Positions 54,595 to 64,000 of a DNA stretch of 64,000 nucleotides are shown here, piece after piece. The notes under the pieces are model-generated. The model was not told the DNA's origin. It ran no database searches and was given only the letters and a program-made list of their open reading frames with translations. Positions within the stretch are counted from its first letter, which is position 1. Every line of letters begins with the position of its first letter. The translations under genes and the position numbers were made by a program. The DNA lies in assembly GCA_021432635.1 (NCBI GenBank), contig MU270016.1, forward strand, positions 1,383,905-1,447,904. The letters run 5' to 3'. This stretch comes from Thozetella sp. PMI_491. Taxonomy: Eukaryota > Ascomycota > Sordariomycetes > Chaetosphaeriales > Chaetosphaeriaceae.

Positions 54595-55006
54595 ATATAC
54601 TCGTACGGTAGAACACGAGATAGCTAGGTCATCTCCTTGTGAGTACTGCCAGCAGTGTGTGGTATGGTCTTTTCAGCACAAGTAAAAGGGTTTCCGAAAT
54701 TATCAAAAGCCAAGCTAAATATGATCAACCTCGCTGGTAAAATGACATTTTCCTGGAATGAGAACTAGAAATCCGAGAAAATAGCAAAGGTATCCATCAT
54801 GCCACAACACAACAGATATTGGGCCATTGGCATAAACGTGGTGGGAGTGGATTGACTTTCAATACTAGACTAATTGGAGTCAAGAGAGCAGGAAATATAA
54901 GACTAGATAGCATATTATCAAGTCTCAATATTCGTACTCTTTATGTTGCCAGAAATGCTTCTTAACATGGATACCGAAACAGTAGAACTGAAGTATCAGT
55001 CACTTC
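54595..55006. other. convergent 3' spacer
   Basis: AT-rich, between convergent reductase and SDR genes. No gene recognised. Confidence 0.4.
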
Positions 55007-55971
55007 TCATGCCCATCCAACCAAGTTCATTGTGAACTTCTTCGGGTTTGCCAGGATGATTTCTTTGTCGGCCTTCATTTCCTCTACATCCCAATTTACC
55101 CAGACAAAGCGCCCGTTGAGGAATTGTGCTTCAGAGCTCACAGCCCACACGACAAAATCGGACGGAAGAGAGACTGCGTAGGGATTACGTTAGACGGATG
55201 TTCGTTCAATAGAGTTTGCAGACCGCTCTTGGACTCACCGCTGTCGAATGGCACATTAGCCACGCCGGGGGTACCGGCCGTGAATTTGTCGTACATCTCA
55301 GTGAACGCAACTAGCCCTGGGTGGAGTTGCAAGACATAAAGGCCCGGATTTTCCAGACGAACGTATTCGAATACCTCAGTCGCTCCTAGCTTAGAGGCAC
55401 GGTAGCTAGATTGTCCGGGCATGTAGGCGTTATGGATGGCTGAAGTGGAGATATTAACCAACGAGGCCCGTGGTGCAGCATACGGTAGGAATGCGCGCAG
55501 GAGATTGAAGTTTCCTTTGACGTTTATCTCGAAGCCAAGCCACCAGTCCACAGGGTCAGAGTCCGCCACTGTCGTTTGCTCTGCCAGGTACCCAGCATTC
55601 GCAACGAGAATGTCAATCCTGCCATTAGGGCATTCTTCCGCAAAGGCCGCGACAGCCTTCCCTATAGAGCCTGGTTCAGTAACGTCGGCGACAAGGATGG
55701 AAACCTTGGTTCCAGTGCTGAGCGCATCGATAGTCGCTTTCGTCTTGGCTAGCAGGTGCTCGCGCCGGCCGACTAGGGCTAGAAAGGAAATGGACGACTT
55801 GGCAAGAGAAACAGCGATACCAGCGCCGATACCGGTGCCGGCTCCCGTAACGATCGCGGATTTACCCTTTGTTGAGAGTGACGGCTGAGTAGGATCAATG
55901 GCAGCATAACTATCTCTATGAAATGTAGAGTACGGGGTTTTAAAGACGCCGTCGGTGTCGACTTTGGCCAT
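55007..55971 (-). CDS. short-chain dehydrogenase/reductase, classical type
   Basis: Two exons, 55239-55971 and 55007-55173 (intron 65 bp, GTGAGT/ACGCAG), 299 aa. Cofactor loop TGAGTGIG (42-49), DVTEPG, NAGYLA (NAG motif), Ser in NISTSA (about 175-177) and YRASK (Tyr190, Lys194), all catalytic residues intact. After the splice the C-terminus reads VSLPSDFVVWAVSSEAQFLN, with GRFVWVNWD, a typical SDR ending; without the intron the tail is a false SLFRPILSC. An NAD(P)-dependent oxidoreductase of the cytosol; substrate unknown. Convergent with the reductase at 53494-54594. Confidence 0.92.
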
Positions 55972-56319
55972 TTTGACTCTGTGGTATCGCTTTAGTTCAA
56001 TAGGAGAGATGGATAGAAATGATCTTCTGCGGAGTTGAGAAGCAAACGTGGTTGCCCGTATAATAGCAAGTGAGATGCGCCGTCGAATCCGCTGCCTTTT
56101 ATTCTTTTTGAGGACGGTGGCATGGTTTAATTTGAACCTTGGAACTGTGTGGAAAGGTTTGTTGATTTGATTTTGGGCCCGGAAAGCGTCACTAAGCTCT
56201 CCAGTGGAGAAGAGAAAGCAGCCTGCGATGTTTTACTTTCTAAAAGGCTCTGAGATGCGCCGTCGTCGTGATGTTACGTGATCGGGGTAACATCAACCCG
56301 GCCTCGGCGTGGCGATAGA
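55972..56319. other. divergent spacer between SDR and bZIP-type genes
   Basis: Promoter region of the SDR on the left. The same GAGATGCGCCGTCG string occurs at about 56071 and 56251, a short direct repeat. The bZIP-type frame is open from 56278 but has no ATG until 56320. Confidence 0.4.
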
Positions 56320-57573
56320 ATGTGGATCCAACCGCCCACCGCCGAAGTTCTATATCCAACATCACACCCAGCCTGCAACATACTAGTGCCGCCACTCTCA
56401 TTTGGTCGTCAAAACGCACGGTCTAATAACTCAGACCGTATCAGGATACGCGGATGGATTCAGCAGCCGAGGAATTACGTGTACGCTCCTAGCTCTATGC
56501 CGATTTGCGTCTTTGCAGGGCCAAAGTGTGCTGACAAACCGCAGCGCCGGAGGGATCGGGGCAAATTATCGCAGCGCGCATTTCGTCGTCGACAGGCAGC
56601 GGCAACACGCAAACTGAAACTGGAGAACGAGCAATTTAGAGCCGTGATTAGAGATTTATCCAATGCTGTTCGAACTAGCGACAGGCTGGAGCTGCGCGAT
56701 ATCGTCAAGAAAGCAGCTACCACAGCGGGCGTGGGGATGGATCTGGCAGACGAGGAGACACGATATACCGACACCTCCTCTTCCTCATCTAATGTAGCTA
56801 CGGCCCGCTTTCCGGTAATAGCAGCCACAGAGGAACCGCAGAGATGCGGGTCAGAATTGATGCCCCTCGGCCCTAAGCCCAGTCTTATAGTCCCGATAGA
56901 CCTACCACCCCCCGCAGTGTCCGGGCGCATGAGTCCCCGCCTATCCTACGGCCTCTGCAGTTCCTTCTCTGGCCTCGGGCACATAGTTGAGCCTCCGACA
57001 GACATTGTGCCCTATCTCGGACAGGGCATGTATACCCTTGCAGGCCATATATATTGGATATGTATTGAGACCACCCTCGAGCTGCTATACCACTTCCGAC
57101 GACATCAGCTCCGAACCTGGGCCTATCCTGTTCTCCAACATCCCATGTTCGCGCGCATGCTGCAATTTGTTACGAACACTCATACGCTGGAGCTGATCAT
57201 TGCTATGGCTGAGGCTCGCGTTCAATTTAGTCGGACCGGCCGGTGCCGGGGAGACAATCTCGCCGCCGACAGGGACTCCGGGCAACTGTTAATGCTGAAC
57301 GCAGAGCACGAAGCTCGGAAAGATGGAGTACAGGTCGAGGAGTGGGTGGGTCCTGCCATGGTCGAGTGGGCACTCTCCCAAAGGCTCAAGCCAGACCAGT
57401 TGGCGCGGCTCGAGGCAGCAGTAGGAGGCACTAGCCCTGGCCCAACTACAAAGCGAACCTTAGAAGAGTTCAACCAGAAGTTGATGCTATCGTATGTATG
57501 CTTTGGCGACGGTCCGAGGTGGAGAATTTCCGAGGTGACGCCGCTGCTTATTGAGCTCGCCGAGGTCCTTTGA
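56320..57573 (+). CDS. bZIP-type transcription factor with DUF3425-like C-terminus
   Basis: A single long frame. Open from a GTG at 56278; the first ATG is 56320, but a coding start or a splice acceptor near 56517 (TTTGCAG before GGCCAAAG) is equally likely, so the N-terminus is uncertain. The basic region is RRRDRGKLSQRAFRRRQAAA, followed by a short leucine-type coil (KLKLENEQFRAVIRDLSNAV). The C-terminal about 190 residues (from LGQGMYTLAGHIYWIC to RWRISEVTPLLIELAEVL) match the DUF3425-type domain of fungal bZIP regulators. It is nuclear and binds DNA as a dimer. It lies between two SDR genes and a dehydrogenase remnant and may regulate them. Missing upstream exons would add little beyond the basic region. 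Confidence 0.75.
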   Translation: MWIQPPTAEVLYPTSHPACNILVPPLSFGRQNARSNNSDRIRIRGWIQQPRNYVYAPSSMPICVFAGPKCADKPQRRRDRGKLSQRAFRRRQAAATRKLKLENEQFRAVIRDLSNAVRTSDRLELRDIVKKAATTAGVGMDLADEETRYTDTSSSSSNVATARFPVIAATEEPQRCGSELMPLGPKPSLIVPIDLPPPAVSGRMSPRLSYGLCSSFSGLGHIVEPPTDIVPYLGQGMYTLAGHIYWICIETTLELLYHFRRHQLRTWAYPVLQHPMFARMLQFVTNTHTLELIIAMAEARVQFSRTGRCRGDNLAADRDSGQLLMLNAEHEARKDGVQVEEWVGPAMVEWALSQRLKPDQLARLEAAVGGTSPGPTTKRTLEEFNQKLMLSYVCFGDGPRWRISEVTPLLIELAEVL

Positions 57574-58725
57574 TCGACGGCGTCCATGAAAGCATCCATA
57601 ACGACCTTTCAACGTGAGCAGTTTGGCTGATAGAAGAAAATCAAATGGGCCAGCAGCCTATATATTGGCACAATATTGGCACGTAATAACCAAAATAGTC
57701 TGGGAGACAATGCATGAATCTGAATCGGACGAGACTTTATCAGTACTGTCTGCATGTTGTTGCTCAACCGCTGAAGTGACTCGGTGATTCCAAGGGAATC
57801 GGAATAAGACCTTCTCTCGAGCTTCTGATCGAACCTATGGTATGCCTCCGGAGCGTCCATGATGTCGTAGACTCCGGATACAATGAAACCTGGTCGAGCA
57901 CGGCCAGCCTTGATCAGCTCATATAGCGTCGAGGTAGGACTGTAAATAAGCATTGGAATTTGGGAAAGTCATTAGATTGCCCGACGGGGTGAATGATAAG
58001 CGGTTTAGACGTAGGCTACTAATGTTGTGAAAGTCTAGCGATACCATAGGTAGATCTTGACTGCGGGTGACCTCATATTTATACTCTGTGCACAGCCACA
58101 ATGCTGAACCATGCACCGAATGTAACCGCAACTAACGAGTGAATATATAGAAATAATGTCTTGACATGAAGACGACAATCATGGCGCGGAACCTGCGAGG
58201 TATGCAAGAAAAAATCCTTCCGGCTCATCACGCTTGTGATAACTATGCACGCGGAGAAGTATGCGATGCAGTACCAAAGTCGTGTTAAACCCTCGAATGG
58301 AAGACTACCCTAGCGGTTACAAGCGCTCACGTGAGGCTTCTGAATTACCCAGATCCGATAACCTACTATTGATCTACGACTAGGGTTTTTGATGTTCACA
58401 TCAGCCATCCCCAGCCAGACAAACTCCGTAGCAGGAAGGCATAGTAATCGCGGCCGAAGGTCCGATGACTAGATATATCTCAAGCACAATGGGTCAGGGT
58501 AGCGCGACTCGTCTTCTCACTTCCCGCGAGTCAGGCTTAGCACGGTTTGGATGCCTGCAAACAACGTCTAAAAAAGGTGCAACGTGTAGTGCTGCATGTT
58601 TAGGTAGATATGATAAGGATGTGATGCTATTTCTGGATGTCTCATAGCTACTTCGAGCCCGCTACTATCGCTTTGGTCTGTTGGTGAACAGTATGCTCGT
58701 GCAAGTCTTAAGCGACCATATAAAT
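57574..58725. other. intergenic region with a dehydrogenase remnant
   Basis: Holds the remnant at 57790-57953. The rest, including 58000-58700, shows no supported gene. Confidence 0.4.
57790..57953 (-). pseudogene. C-terminal fragment of a zinc-type alcohol/formaldehyde dehydrogenase
   Basis: About 45 codons read STLYELIKAGRARPGFIVSG, then a run containing DIMDAPEAYHRFDQKLE. This is the pattern near the C-terminus of glutathione-independent formaldehyde dehydrogenases and related medium-chain dehydrogenases (L-x-x-L-I-x-x-G-R-A-x-P, then APEAY-x-x-F-D). No Rossmann fold, zinc-binding Cys or other part of the enzyme occurs upstream on this strand. The frame then runs into unrelated sequence and stops. 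It is a relic of a deleted gene. Confidence 0.55.
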
Positions 58726-59490
58726 CTACTTCAAGAGTACTCCGGCATCGCTAGCTACGACAGTTCCAGTAATGTTCGTGTCGCGCATAATATAGATATA
58801 TGCCTCTGCAACTTCGTCCGCGGTTCCCGGCTTCCCTACCAGCGTTCGGTCCTTCATCATTTCGGTCCTCGCGTTCCGGTCTTCCTCACTGCCCCACATC
58901 TCCGTGTTAGTCGGCCCAGGGCTTACAACATTGACCCTGATCGGTGCTAGCTCAATGGCCAACGCACGGCCGGTAGCCATTATGCTGGTTGCGAGGGGGG
59001 ATTCGATGAGAAAGCCCGGGATGGGCTTGAAGCCGACTTGACCGCTAGTGAGCGTGATCGAAGACTTGTAGCTCTTGTTGAGGTACTTCGGGGCCAGCTT
59101 GGCAAGCAAGAAGGGCACGACGTATGGGATCTGCACGGCGTTCTGAAGACTCTCGGCCGTCATGTCGGCTACCTGGTGGAACGCGGTGATCCGGTTGGCT
59201 GTGTAGACGATGTGATCCAGCAGGCCACCATCTGCGGTGGCGTCGGTCAATAGCTTCTGTAGGTTGCTCTCGCACTCGCTGGGAATGTTGATATCACAAG
59301 TGTGGCCGGAGACCTTCGCACCCGGCACGGCTGCCTCGAGCCTCTGCACTGCGTCGGCGACACGGCTGGGGTTCGAGGATGCGACGGCAATACGGGCAAC
59401 ACCTTGTGACCCAGCGAGTTGCGCCACGGCGAACCCAATACCAGACGTACCCCCGATCACCAGGATAGACTGGCCAGAGATGGACGGCAT
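58726..59490 (-). CDS. SDR-fold protein lacking the catalytic Tyr/Lys pair
   Basis: Intronless, 254 aa from ATG 59490 (an earlier in-frame TTG was ignored). The cofactor loop GGTSGIG (13-19), DINIPS and the post-active-site block RVNVVSPGPTNTEMWG are normal for SDRs, and a Ser occurs in LTSGQVGFK. Where classical SDRs have Y-x3-K, this reads IESPLATSIMATGRALAIEL: neither Tyr nor Lys is present. A group of fungal SDR-like proteins shares this feature. It may bind NAD(P) but use another mechanism or have a non-enzymatic role. GTATATAA lies about 130 bp upstream. Confidence 0.9.
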   Translation of the reverse strand: MPSISGQSILVIGGTSGIGFAVAQLAGSQGVARIAVASSNPSRVADAVQRLEAAVPGAKVSGHTCDINIPSECESNLQKLLTDATADGGLLDHIVYTANRITAFHQVADMTAESLQNAVQIPYVVPFLLAKLAPKYLNKSYKSSITLTSGQVGFKPIPGFLIESPLATSIMATGRALAIELAPIRVNVVSPGPTNTEMWGSEEDRNARTEMMKDRTLVGKPGTADEVAEAYIYIMRDTNITGTVVASDAGVLLK

Positions 59491-60636
59491 TATGAATTCT
59501 AAGATAAAGGTAGTACGGGGAATCAAGAGAGATTGGTAGCTTTGGGATGCGTCGAAGACTTGTAAGATGAGGAGTGGAGGATGAGGGAAGAAATGGGAAG
59601 AGCGGCCGGCCTGCTCACAGTTATATACACCAGCTAACAGCGGTATACCTCCATCCTAGACACAGCAGACGATTTGAAATGGCCTAATTCCGTTGGAAAC
59701 CGGTCCGTTTCGGACGTTACCGCGAGGTACGGAGCTCGTCATGGACCGGCGACCCCTAGTTCCTTTTGCCCTAAGCGAGGCTAAAGCTAGCGTTGCATGG
59801 AATCTTGGCCAACATACGGCGTAAGCAAAAGTCCTAGGTTACTCTGCTCACCTGCTAAACAGATACCAAGGTACTGGCGAAGGAGTCTAGGCAATGGGAT
59901 AGGTGACGCAGGCCGGCAATACATATCGGGCAGCCTCAAACCATGCACTGATCCACGAATGCACCAACTAGATAGAGACAAACTGCCGGTTGGATACGAT
60001 CAAAGGCTAGCGTTCCTCCATACTATTGGCTCCATGCGCGTGTAAATTCAGTGTTTACCTTGACCTACTAGATTCGGGGATTCGGATACTCCACACATAA
60101 TACGATTTAGGGTTAGCTCCATTTGGGCTGAGACTCCGACGGCGATTGCGGGGTGGAGAAATAGACCGATTTTTACACGGGGTACTGTCGATTCCGAATC
60201 AGGGATCTATCTCCTTCAGGTTTGTTTGAGTTTGGACATGCAAGACAGCTGCCAAAGAGCGGCGTGGTTTGGTGGCATGGAGTGGTCCAAGGAAATTGGC
60301 GATGGAGCTTGACAGGAGTCGCCACAGAGGCTTCTCAGTGTCAAAAAGTGGTACACGAGAGTGGTGGTACACTGCAGCTCGTCAAAGCACTGCGAGGTGC
60401 ATTAAATATGGCAAGGGGCAGCGTGATAGCTAGGCGCCTATGTTGGCCCTAGGAGACCGGGTGCCCATACCATGCAGGAGTTCCAGACCCCCCTCTCGGC
60501 ATGTGGCGGGTGGAAATTTGCACTTCGCTAGGGTTCGAGCCACTGGGCACAAGAAAGAAATCATTTTGTCTATTCATATTGAAGTATATCGATCAAAATT
60601 GGAAATTATAGATGAACCTCTGGCAGTGACCTGCCA
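59491..60636. other. intergenic region, 1.1 kb
   Basis: Promoter side of the atypical SDR and 3' flank of the six-hairpin glycosidase gene. Frames at 60222-60925 on the plus strand are unsupported. No repeats seen. Confidence 0.4.
59621..59628 (-). promoter_or_regulatory. TATA box of the atypical SDR gene
   Basis: GTATATAA on the minus strand about 131-138 bp before the ATG at 59490, correctly oriented. Confidence 0.45.
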
Positions 60637-61785
60637 TCACTCTCGTCCGAGATCGCGATGCGCAGCAAACATCAACACGGCGAAGCTCTGCCCTTCCGGA
60701 GATTCAGTCCCAGGCGTCCTATCGTTCCAGTTCAACGGGTTGATCACTGGTGATAGTAGTCCATCGTCACTGATATGCTCAAGGATAGCTTCCCTCTTAG
60801 CATCGGCCCAGGCAACATACCGGGCGTTGAAGGAGGAAGGTTCAAGCTGTGCCATGCGATATGCGGTGGCGACCAACAGCGTCATCCCGGATAACTCTCC
60901 AAACCAAGTTGTGTCGTTGAGATAGTTGCGCAATAATGGCTCGTCGGGCTCAGCGTTGTCAATCGCGATGGCTCCATCTAGGATGTCACCGATGACACCA
61001 CTCAGCTGCTTGAGTGCTGCAATAATACCTGGCGTGCGGGCGAAACGCGATTTCTTAGCCGTAGCAAGCACGCGGCTCATTCCTGCCGCAGCCCACGCGT
61101 TACCTGTGCTCCATATACCCAAATCCTGGCTCTGCGGCCCGATGATGTGGTGCCAGAGGCCGGCAGCGCTGTTCCCGGGCACTTTGGGGACGCCCAGGAC
61201 ATCACGGTATAAGACGCACTGCTGGATGGCCGTGGTTAGGAGCTCAACATCGTCCGTCTGGATTGCCCAGTAGGCCAACGTCGGTGGTGCCATGTAAATA
61301 AAGTCGGCCCACAGCTCGGCCACTGACTCCCTGTGACTGATAGCTCCGTTAGGCCAGCGAGGAACAGCGGTCAAGAGGTGGTCGACCTGGCGGCCCGCGG
61401 CGGAGAGATATTCGGGCTCGGTTTGGCCAATCAAGATAGCTCCGACACCGAGAGAGGCAGGGTCGCCCGCAGCACCTGTAGTCAGTCAGTACTATCCCCT
61501 CAAATCGTAGATGAGTAGCAGAGAAGTCGTCCGGGTTCACCTACCATCTGCTCCTACTAGCGTGGTCGCGTTCGTGACGATGTGGGGCTTTATATAAGAC
61601 AACGCTGTAGTGTCATTGACAGACAAGACTGGTACCTTGAAGTCAGGGAAAGGGTTGTTCCCAAACACCGAGTAGGTTGGGTTGTACCATTCCAGCAGTG
61701 CTTCCGTGAAGGCGCCATATTCCCAACTGTGGGTTGCTAGCCGATTGCCCTGGGCAATGATGTTGTCTATGAGTGCCGATGCCAT
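60637..61785 (-). CDS. six-hairpin glycosidase, GH88/GH105-like
   Basis: Two exons, 61545-61785 and 60637-61475, intron 69 bp (GTAGGT...TACTGACTGACTACAG), 359 aa. The (alpha/alpha)6 pattern is seen in repeated helix pairs, with ELWADFIYMAPPTLAYWAIQ, the Asp-containing block near the active site, GLWHHIIGPQSQDLGIWSTG, then NAWAAAGMSRVL, matching unsaturated glucuronyl/rhamnogalacturonyl hydrolases. The start (ATG 61785) is followed by no signal peptide, so it is intracellular and should act on imported oligosaccharide fragments. Enzymes of this group remove unsaturated uronic acid left by polysaccharide lyases. No lyase gene lies in the window. TATATAAA is about 83-90 bp upstream. Confidence 0.85.
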
Positions 61786-62858
61786 TTTTCCTGCCGAAAT
61801 GGGGACTACTCAACTTGCTGGCCCGCAGGGTACTACGTCGTTCATGGCACAAGAATTGGCGCATCTGTTTATATAAGGTACGCGCGCTGCTGCACGCCAT
61901 CGGCCCACGCACTGATATTTCCTAGATAGGCAATTTTGCTCCAAGACAAGAAATCACAGGCCTCATTGCATCCATGGACGTAACGCCAGGCACCCCTTCG
62001 GAAGAAAAAGCCGATAATCCCCTGTATTGGTCCGTGAGAAAAAAAGAAGTAATCATTCGCTATGTTTTCCGCAACACCACGCATCCTAGCCACTTCCATC
62101 TTGAAATTACGACGGAGGCCAGCTACTAGTCTATAATAAGGGTATTGCTGACAAGTCGCAAGATTGCGGACCAATGCATGCGCCTGGAATGTCGATGCCT
62201 AAAACATTAGCGACATGCAGCTAGCAACCCGAACGCCTTGTTCCACAGCATTGCCGGGAGCATCTCCACCTTCTGTTCCGTCGACAGGACCGGAAGGCGA
62301 AGGCGCGGCCAACCAATTCGTCTGCTTGCTGGGTTCTTAGAATTAATTCTTCAGCGTTACCGGAAGCTCAGCAGCTACGTGGAAATCTATCTAGGATGAA
62401 GATGCGCCTAGCGGCCCGACGAAAGTAGGGCTAAGTGCTACCATGCATGCTTGTTAGCCCTCGTCCCTCCAAATTAACGGCTGGTTGAATCAACACAGAC
62501 AATGCATTTCTGACAATGAATATCTGCACCGTACCAAGCTAGATAAAAAGCAAAGACAAAACAAAATAAACATAAAATAAAAGAAGAGACACTTTATCAT
62601 ACTCAGATGCAGCTATACTAGGCGCATCTATGCTCATCGTCAAAGGAAGTCTTCTGCGTTGCTGTTGAACTTTTGTTCTCGCAATCAACGTACAGTTCCA
62701 CAACTGATATATTTCTAGGCTAACCGAGTCCCAACTGTCACATCTCCGGCGTCGTAATCTATCACCTCACACGCAAAAGTCAACGGAGTATACAATTAAA
62801 GGATGTATAAAGTACTGTCTATATTCTACTCAAGCATGTTCAATTCTATCTAGGCAAC
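61786..62858. other. intergenic region, 1.1 kb
   Basis: Promoter side of the six-hairpin glycosidase and 3' flank of the Cys-rich gene. AT-rich at 62530-62600. No gene supported. Confidence 0.4.
61868..61875 (-). promoter_or_regulatory. TATA box of the six-hairpin glycosidase gene
   Basis: TATATAAA on the minus strand, 83-90 bp before the ATG at 61785. Confidence 0.5.
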
Positions 62859-63911
62859 TCAGCTACACGTGCCGTCAAATTTACATATTGCATTGAAGTC
62901 GCACAAGTCCGTCGTTTGACAGTTTCCGCACTGATCATTAGCAAAGGCGTACTCAAATAGGAAGCCCTTCAACTCTATGACGTTGCCGTTAGCACGCTCC
63001 AAGTAGCCACAGACCTGGCTACTGCTGTGTCCCTTCGACCGAGTAATCGTGGTTTCGTAACCATCAGACGATTTATACACGAGCTTAGCACCGTTGTCAG
63101 TGACCATAGCGCTTGCACCGTTGCCGCAGTCGTATTTGTACTCAGTACGATCCGAGGCGCCAAATATGTTTTTGGCTCCCTTGCAGACTTGCACCCCACG
63201 CTCCCAGATTTGCACAGACATGGTGTCGCCTTCGGTCAAGCAATTGGCCATGTAGGTGTGAGCGGTAATGCAGCGCGGCTTCTCTGTCGGCTTCGGCGGC
63301 GCAGCTGTGGCGGTATAGCTATCGCCACTGCACTCGGTCTTGTCGCCAGAGACGGACGATGTCTCGCAAGCAATCACATTGCCGGCATCATCGGTAGAAG
63401 TATAAGGCCATGGGTCGGGAAAGTCGGTGTAACCACAGACGTTATCCTTGGTTGTCAGTGTTGGCAAGGTGTGCGGGTAGCCTTCACAATTGCAATAGTA
63501 ACGGTTTTGCTGTGGACTCGCCCCGTAACGGCATATGGCTGGCAAGGTCGTATAGTCACAGGGCCCCGTGGTCGATGGTATGTAAGGCAGAGTCGACCCA
63601 TAATCCGTGCCGCAGTCGCAGTAGCTGTAAATCTTGTTCTCTGCGCCCGTTACAGCTGGTGTACAAATAGCGCCGATCTCGCTGGGAGGTTTCGTAATCG
63701 TTTCTGTCGGGGCGGCGAAAATCTTGTTCCAGATGCTGGTGTGGGAGTCTATGGAGGAGCCCATCGCAGCCATCAACGAGATAGCTGCTCTCGTGGGAAG
63801 AGGATCAAAATGAGTAAACAGCATGGTCTCTACAGACGCGCTAGATGTGACGGTTGTCGTTGTTGTGCTGTCTTTGATCTTATCGCATACCGTCGTAGTG
63901 GCACATGCAGT
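62859..63911 (-). CDS. Cys-rich, probably extracellular protein, 5' end beyond the window
   Basis: One exon visible, 62859-63911 (350 codons), whose upstream edge is a splice acceptor (AACATACAG after branch GGGCTAATC), so the N-terminus and any signal peptide lie past 64000. About 25 Cys suggest disulfides. Two related units occur: YSYCDCGTDYGSTLPY with CDYTTLP, and RYYCNCEGYPHTLPT with CGYTDFP, a YCxC...TLP...C-x-YT repeat. The C-terminal domain reads YKYDCGNGASAMVTDNG to NCQTTDLCDFNAICKFDGTC. A Thr-rich linker follows the acceptor. No family recognised; it could be the tail of a longer modular wall or secreted protein. Confidence 0.75.
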   Translation of the reverse strand, partial: TACATTTVCDKIKDSTTTTTVTSSASVETMLFTHFDPLPTRAAISLMAAMGSSIDSHTSIWNKIFAAPTETITKPPSEIGAICTPAVTGAENKIYSYCDCGTDYGSTLPYIPSTTGPCDYTTLPAICRYGASPQQNRYYCNCEGYPHTLPTLTTKDNVCGYTDFPDPWPYTSTDDAGNVIACETSSVSGDKTECSGDSYTATAAPPKPTEKPRCITAHTYMANCLTEGDTMSVQIWERGVQVCKGAKNIFGASDRTEYKYDCGNGASAMVTDNGAKLVYKSSDGYETTITRSKGHSSSQVCGYLERANGNVIELKGFLFEYAFANDQCGNCQTTDLCDFNAICKFDGTCS

Positions 63912-64000
63912 CTGTATGTTGCACGAAGCAGCGGAAGATTAGCCCTGCTCGAGATTGCACACGAAAGCGGCTTGAATCTGGTAAAAGACCAGAGAATATG

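Noticed and set aside
52779-64000. A classical secondary-metabolite cluster
   Set aside because: Tailoring-type reductases, a transporter and a regulator are present, but no PKS, NRPS, DMATS, terpene synthase or P450 is seen in the window.

Overview
The window is nuclear DNA of a filamentous ascomycete (Pezizomycotina; I cannot name the genus). The support is: many short GT-AG introns of about 47-124 bp with CTAAC/CTGAC-like branch sites, Zn2Cys6 and bZIP-type regulators, DUF1996, ECM33-like, TMEM14 and cupredoxin proteins, wide intergenic spaces, and no operon-like packing. Several apparent starts at GTG or TTG were moved to the first credible ATG, and exon joins were chosen so that splice sites and reading phase agree.

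Layout. 0-9 kb: a run of secreted or surface proteins (tandem NTF2-like protein, small Cys-rich protein, DUF1996 protein, GPI-type Ser/Thr-rich protein) with a methyltransferase and a truncated F-box gene. 9.7-15.3 kb: a divergent pair, a DUF7025-AAA ATPase and a large two-TM protein of unknown function, separated by a diverged 163-bp tandem repeat. 15.6-18.6 kb: two unrecognised multi-exon genes. 20-22.5 kb: a transcription factor with an internal zinc cluster. 24-25.6 kb: an ECM33-like GPI protein. 25.6-29 kb: an AT-rich, repeat-bearing gene desert, flanked by two copies of a foldback element at 23.7 and 28.4 kb. 29-30.1 kb: a membrane-anchored cupredoxin.

32.9-43.7 kb: two alpha/beta hydrolases, then a compact sugar-utilisation locus: a GH3 beta-glucosidase without a signal peptide, divergent from an MFS sugar transporter, followed by a Zn2Cys6 regulator. 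The shared promoter carries TATA and CreA-type sites. The set suggests uptake of a glucoside and its hydrolysis inside the cell under a local regulator.

46-64 kb: a TMEM14 protein, a 14-exon ABCC-type transporter, an NAD(P)-dependent epimerase-like reductase, a classical SDR, a bZIP-type regulator, a decayed alcohol/formaldehyde-dehydrogenase tail, an SDR lacking the catalytic Tyr/Lys, a GH88/105-like six-hairpin glycosidase, and a Cys-rich protein that runs off the right edge. The 53-60 kb stretch is rich in oxidoreductases but has no visible secondary-metabolite backbone enzyme. No rRNA, tRNA or CRISPR was recognised.
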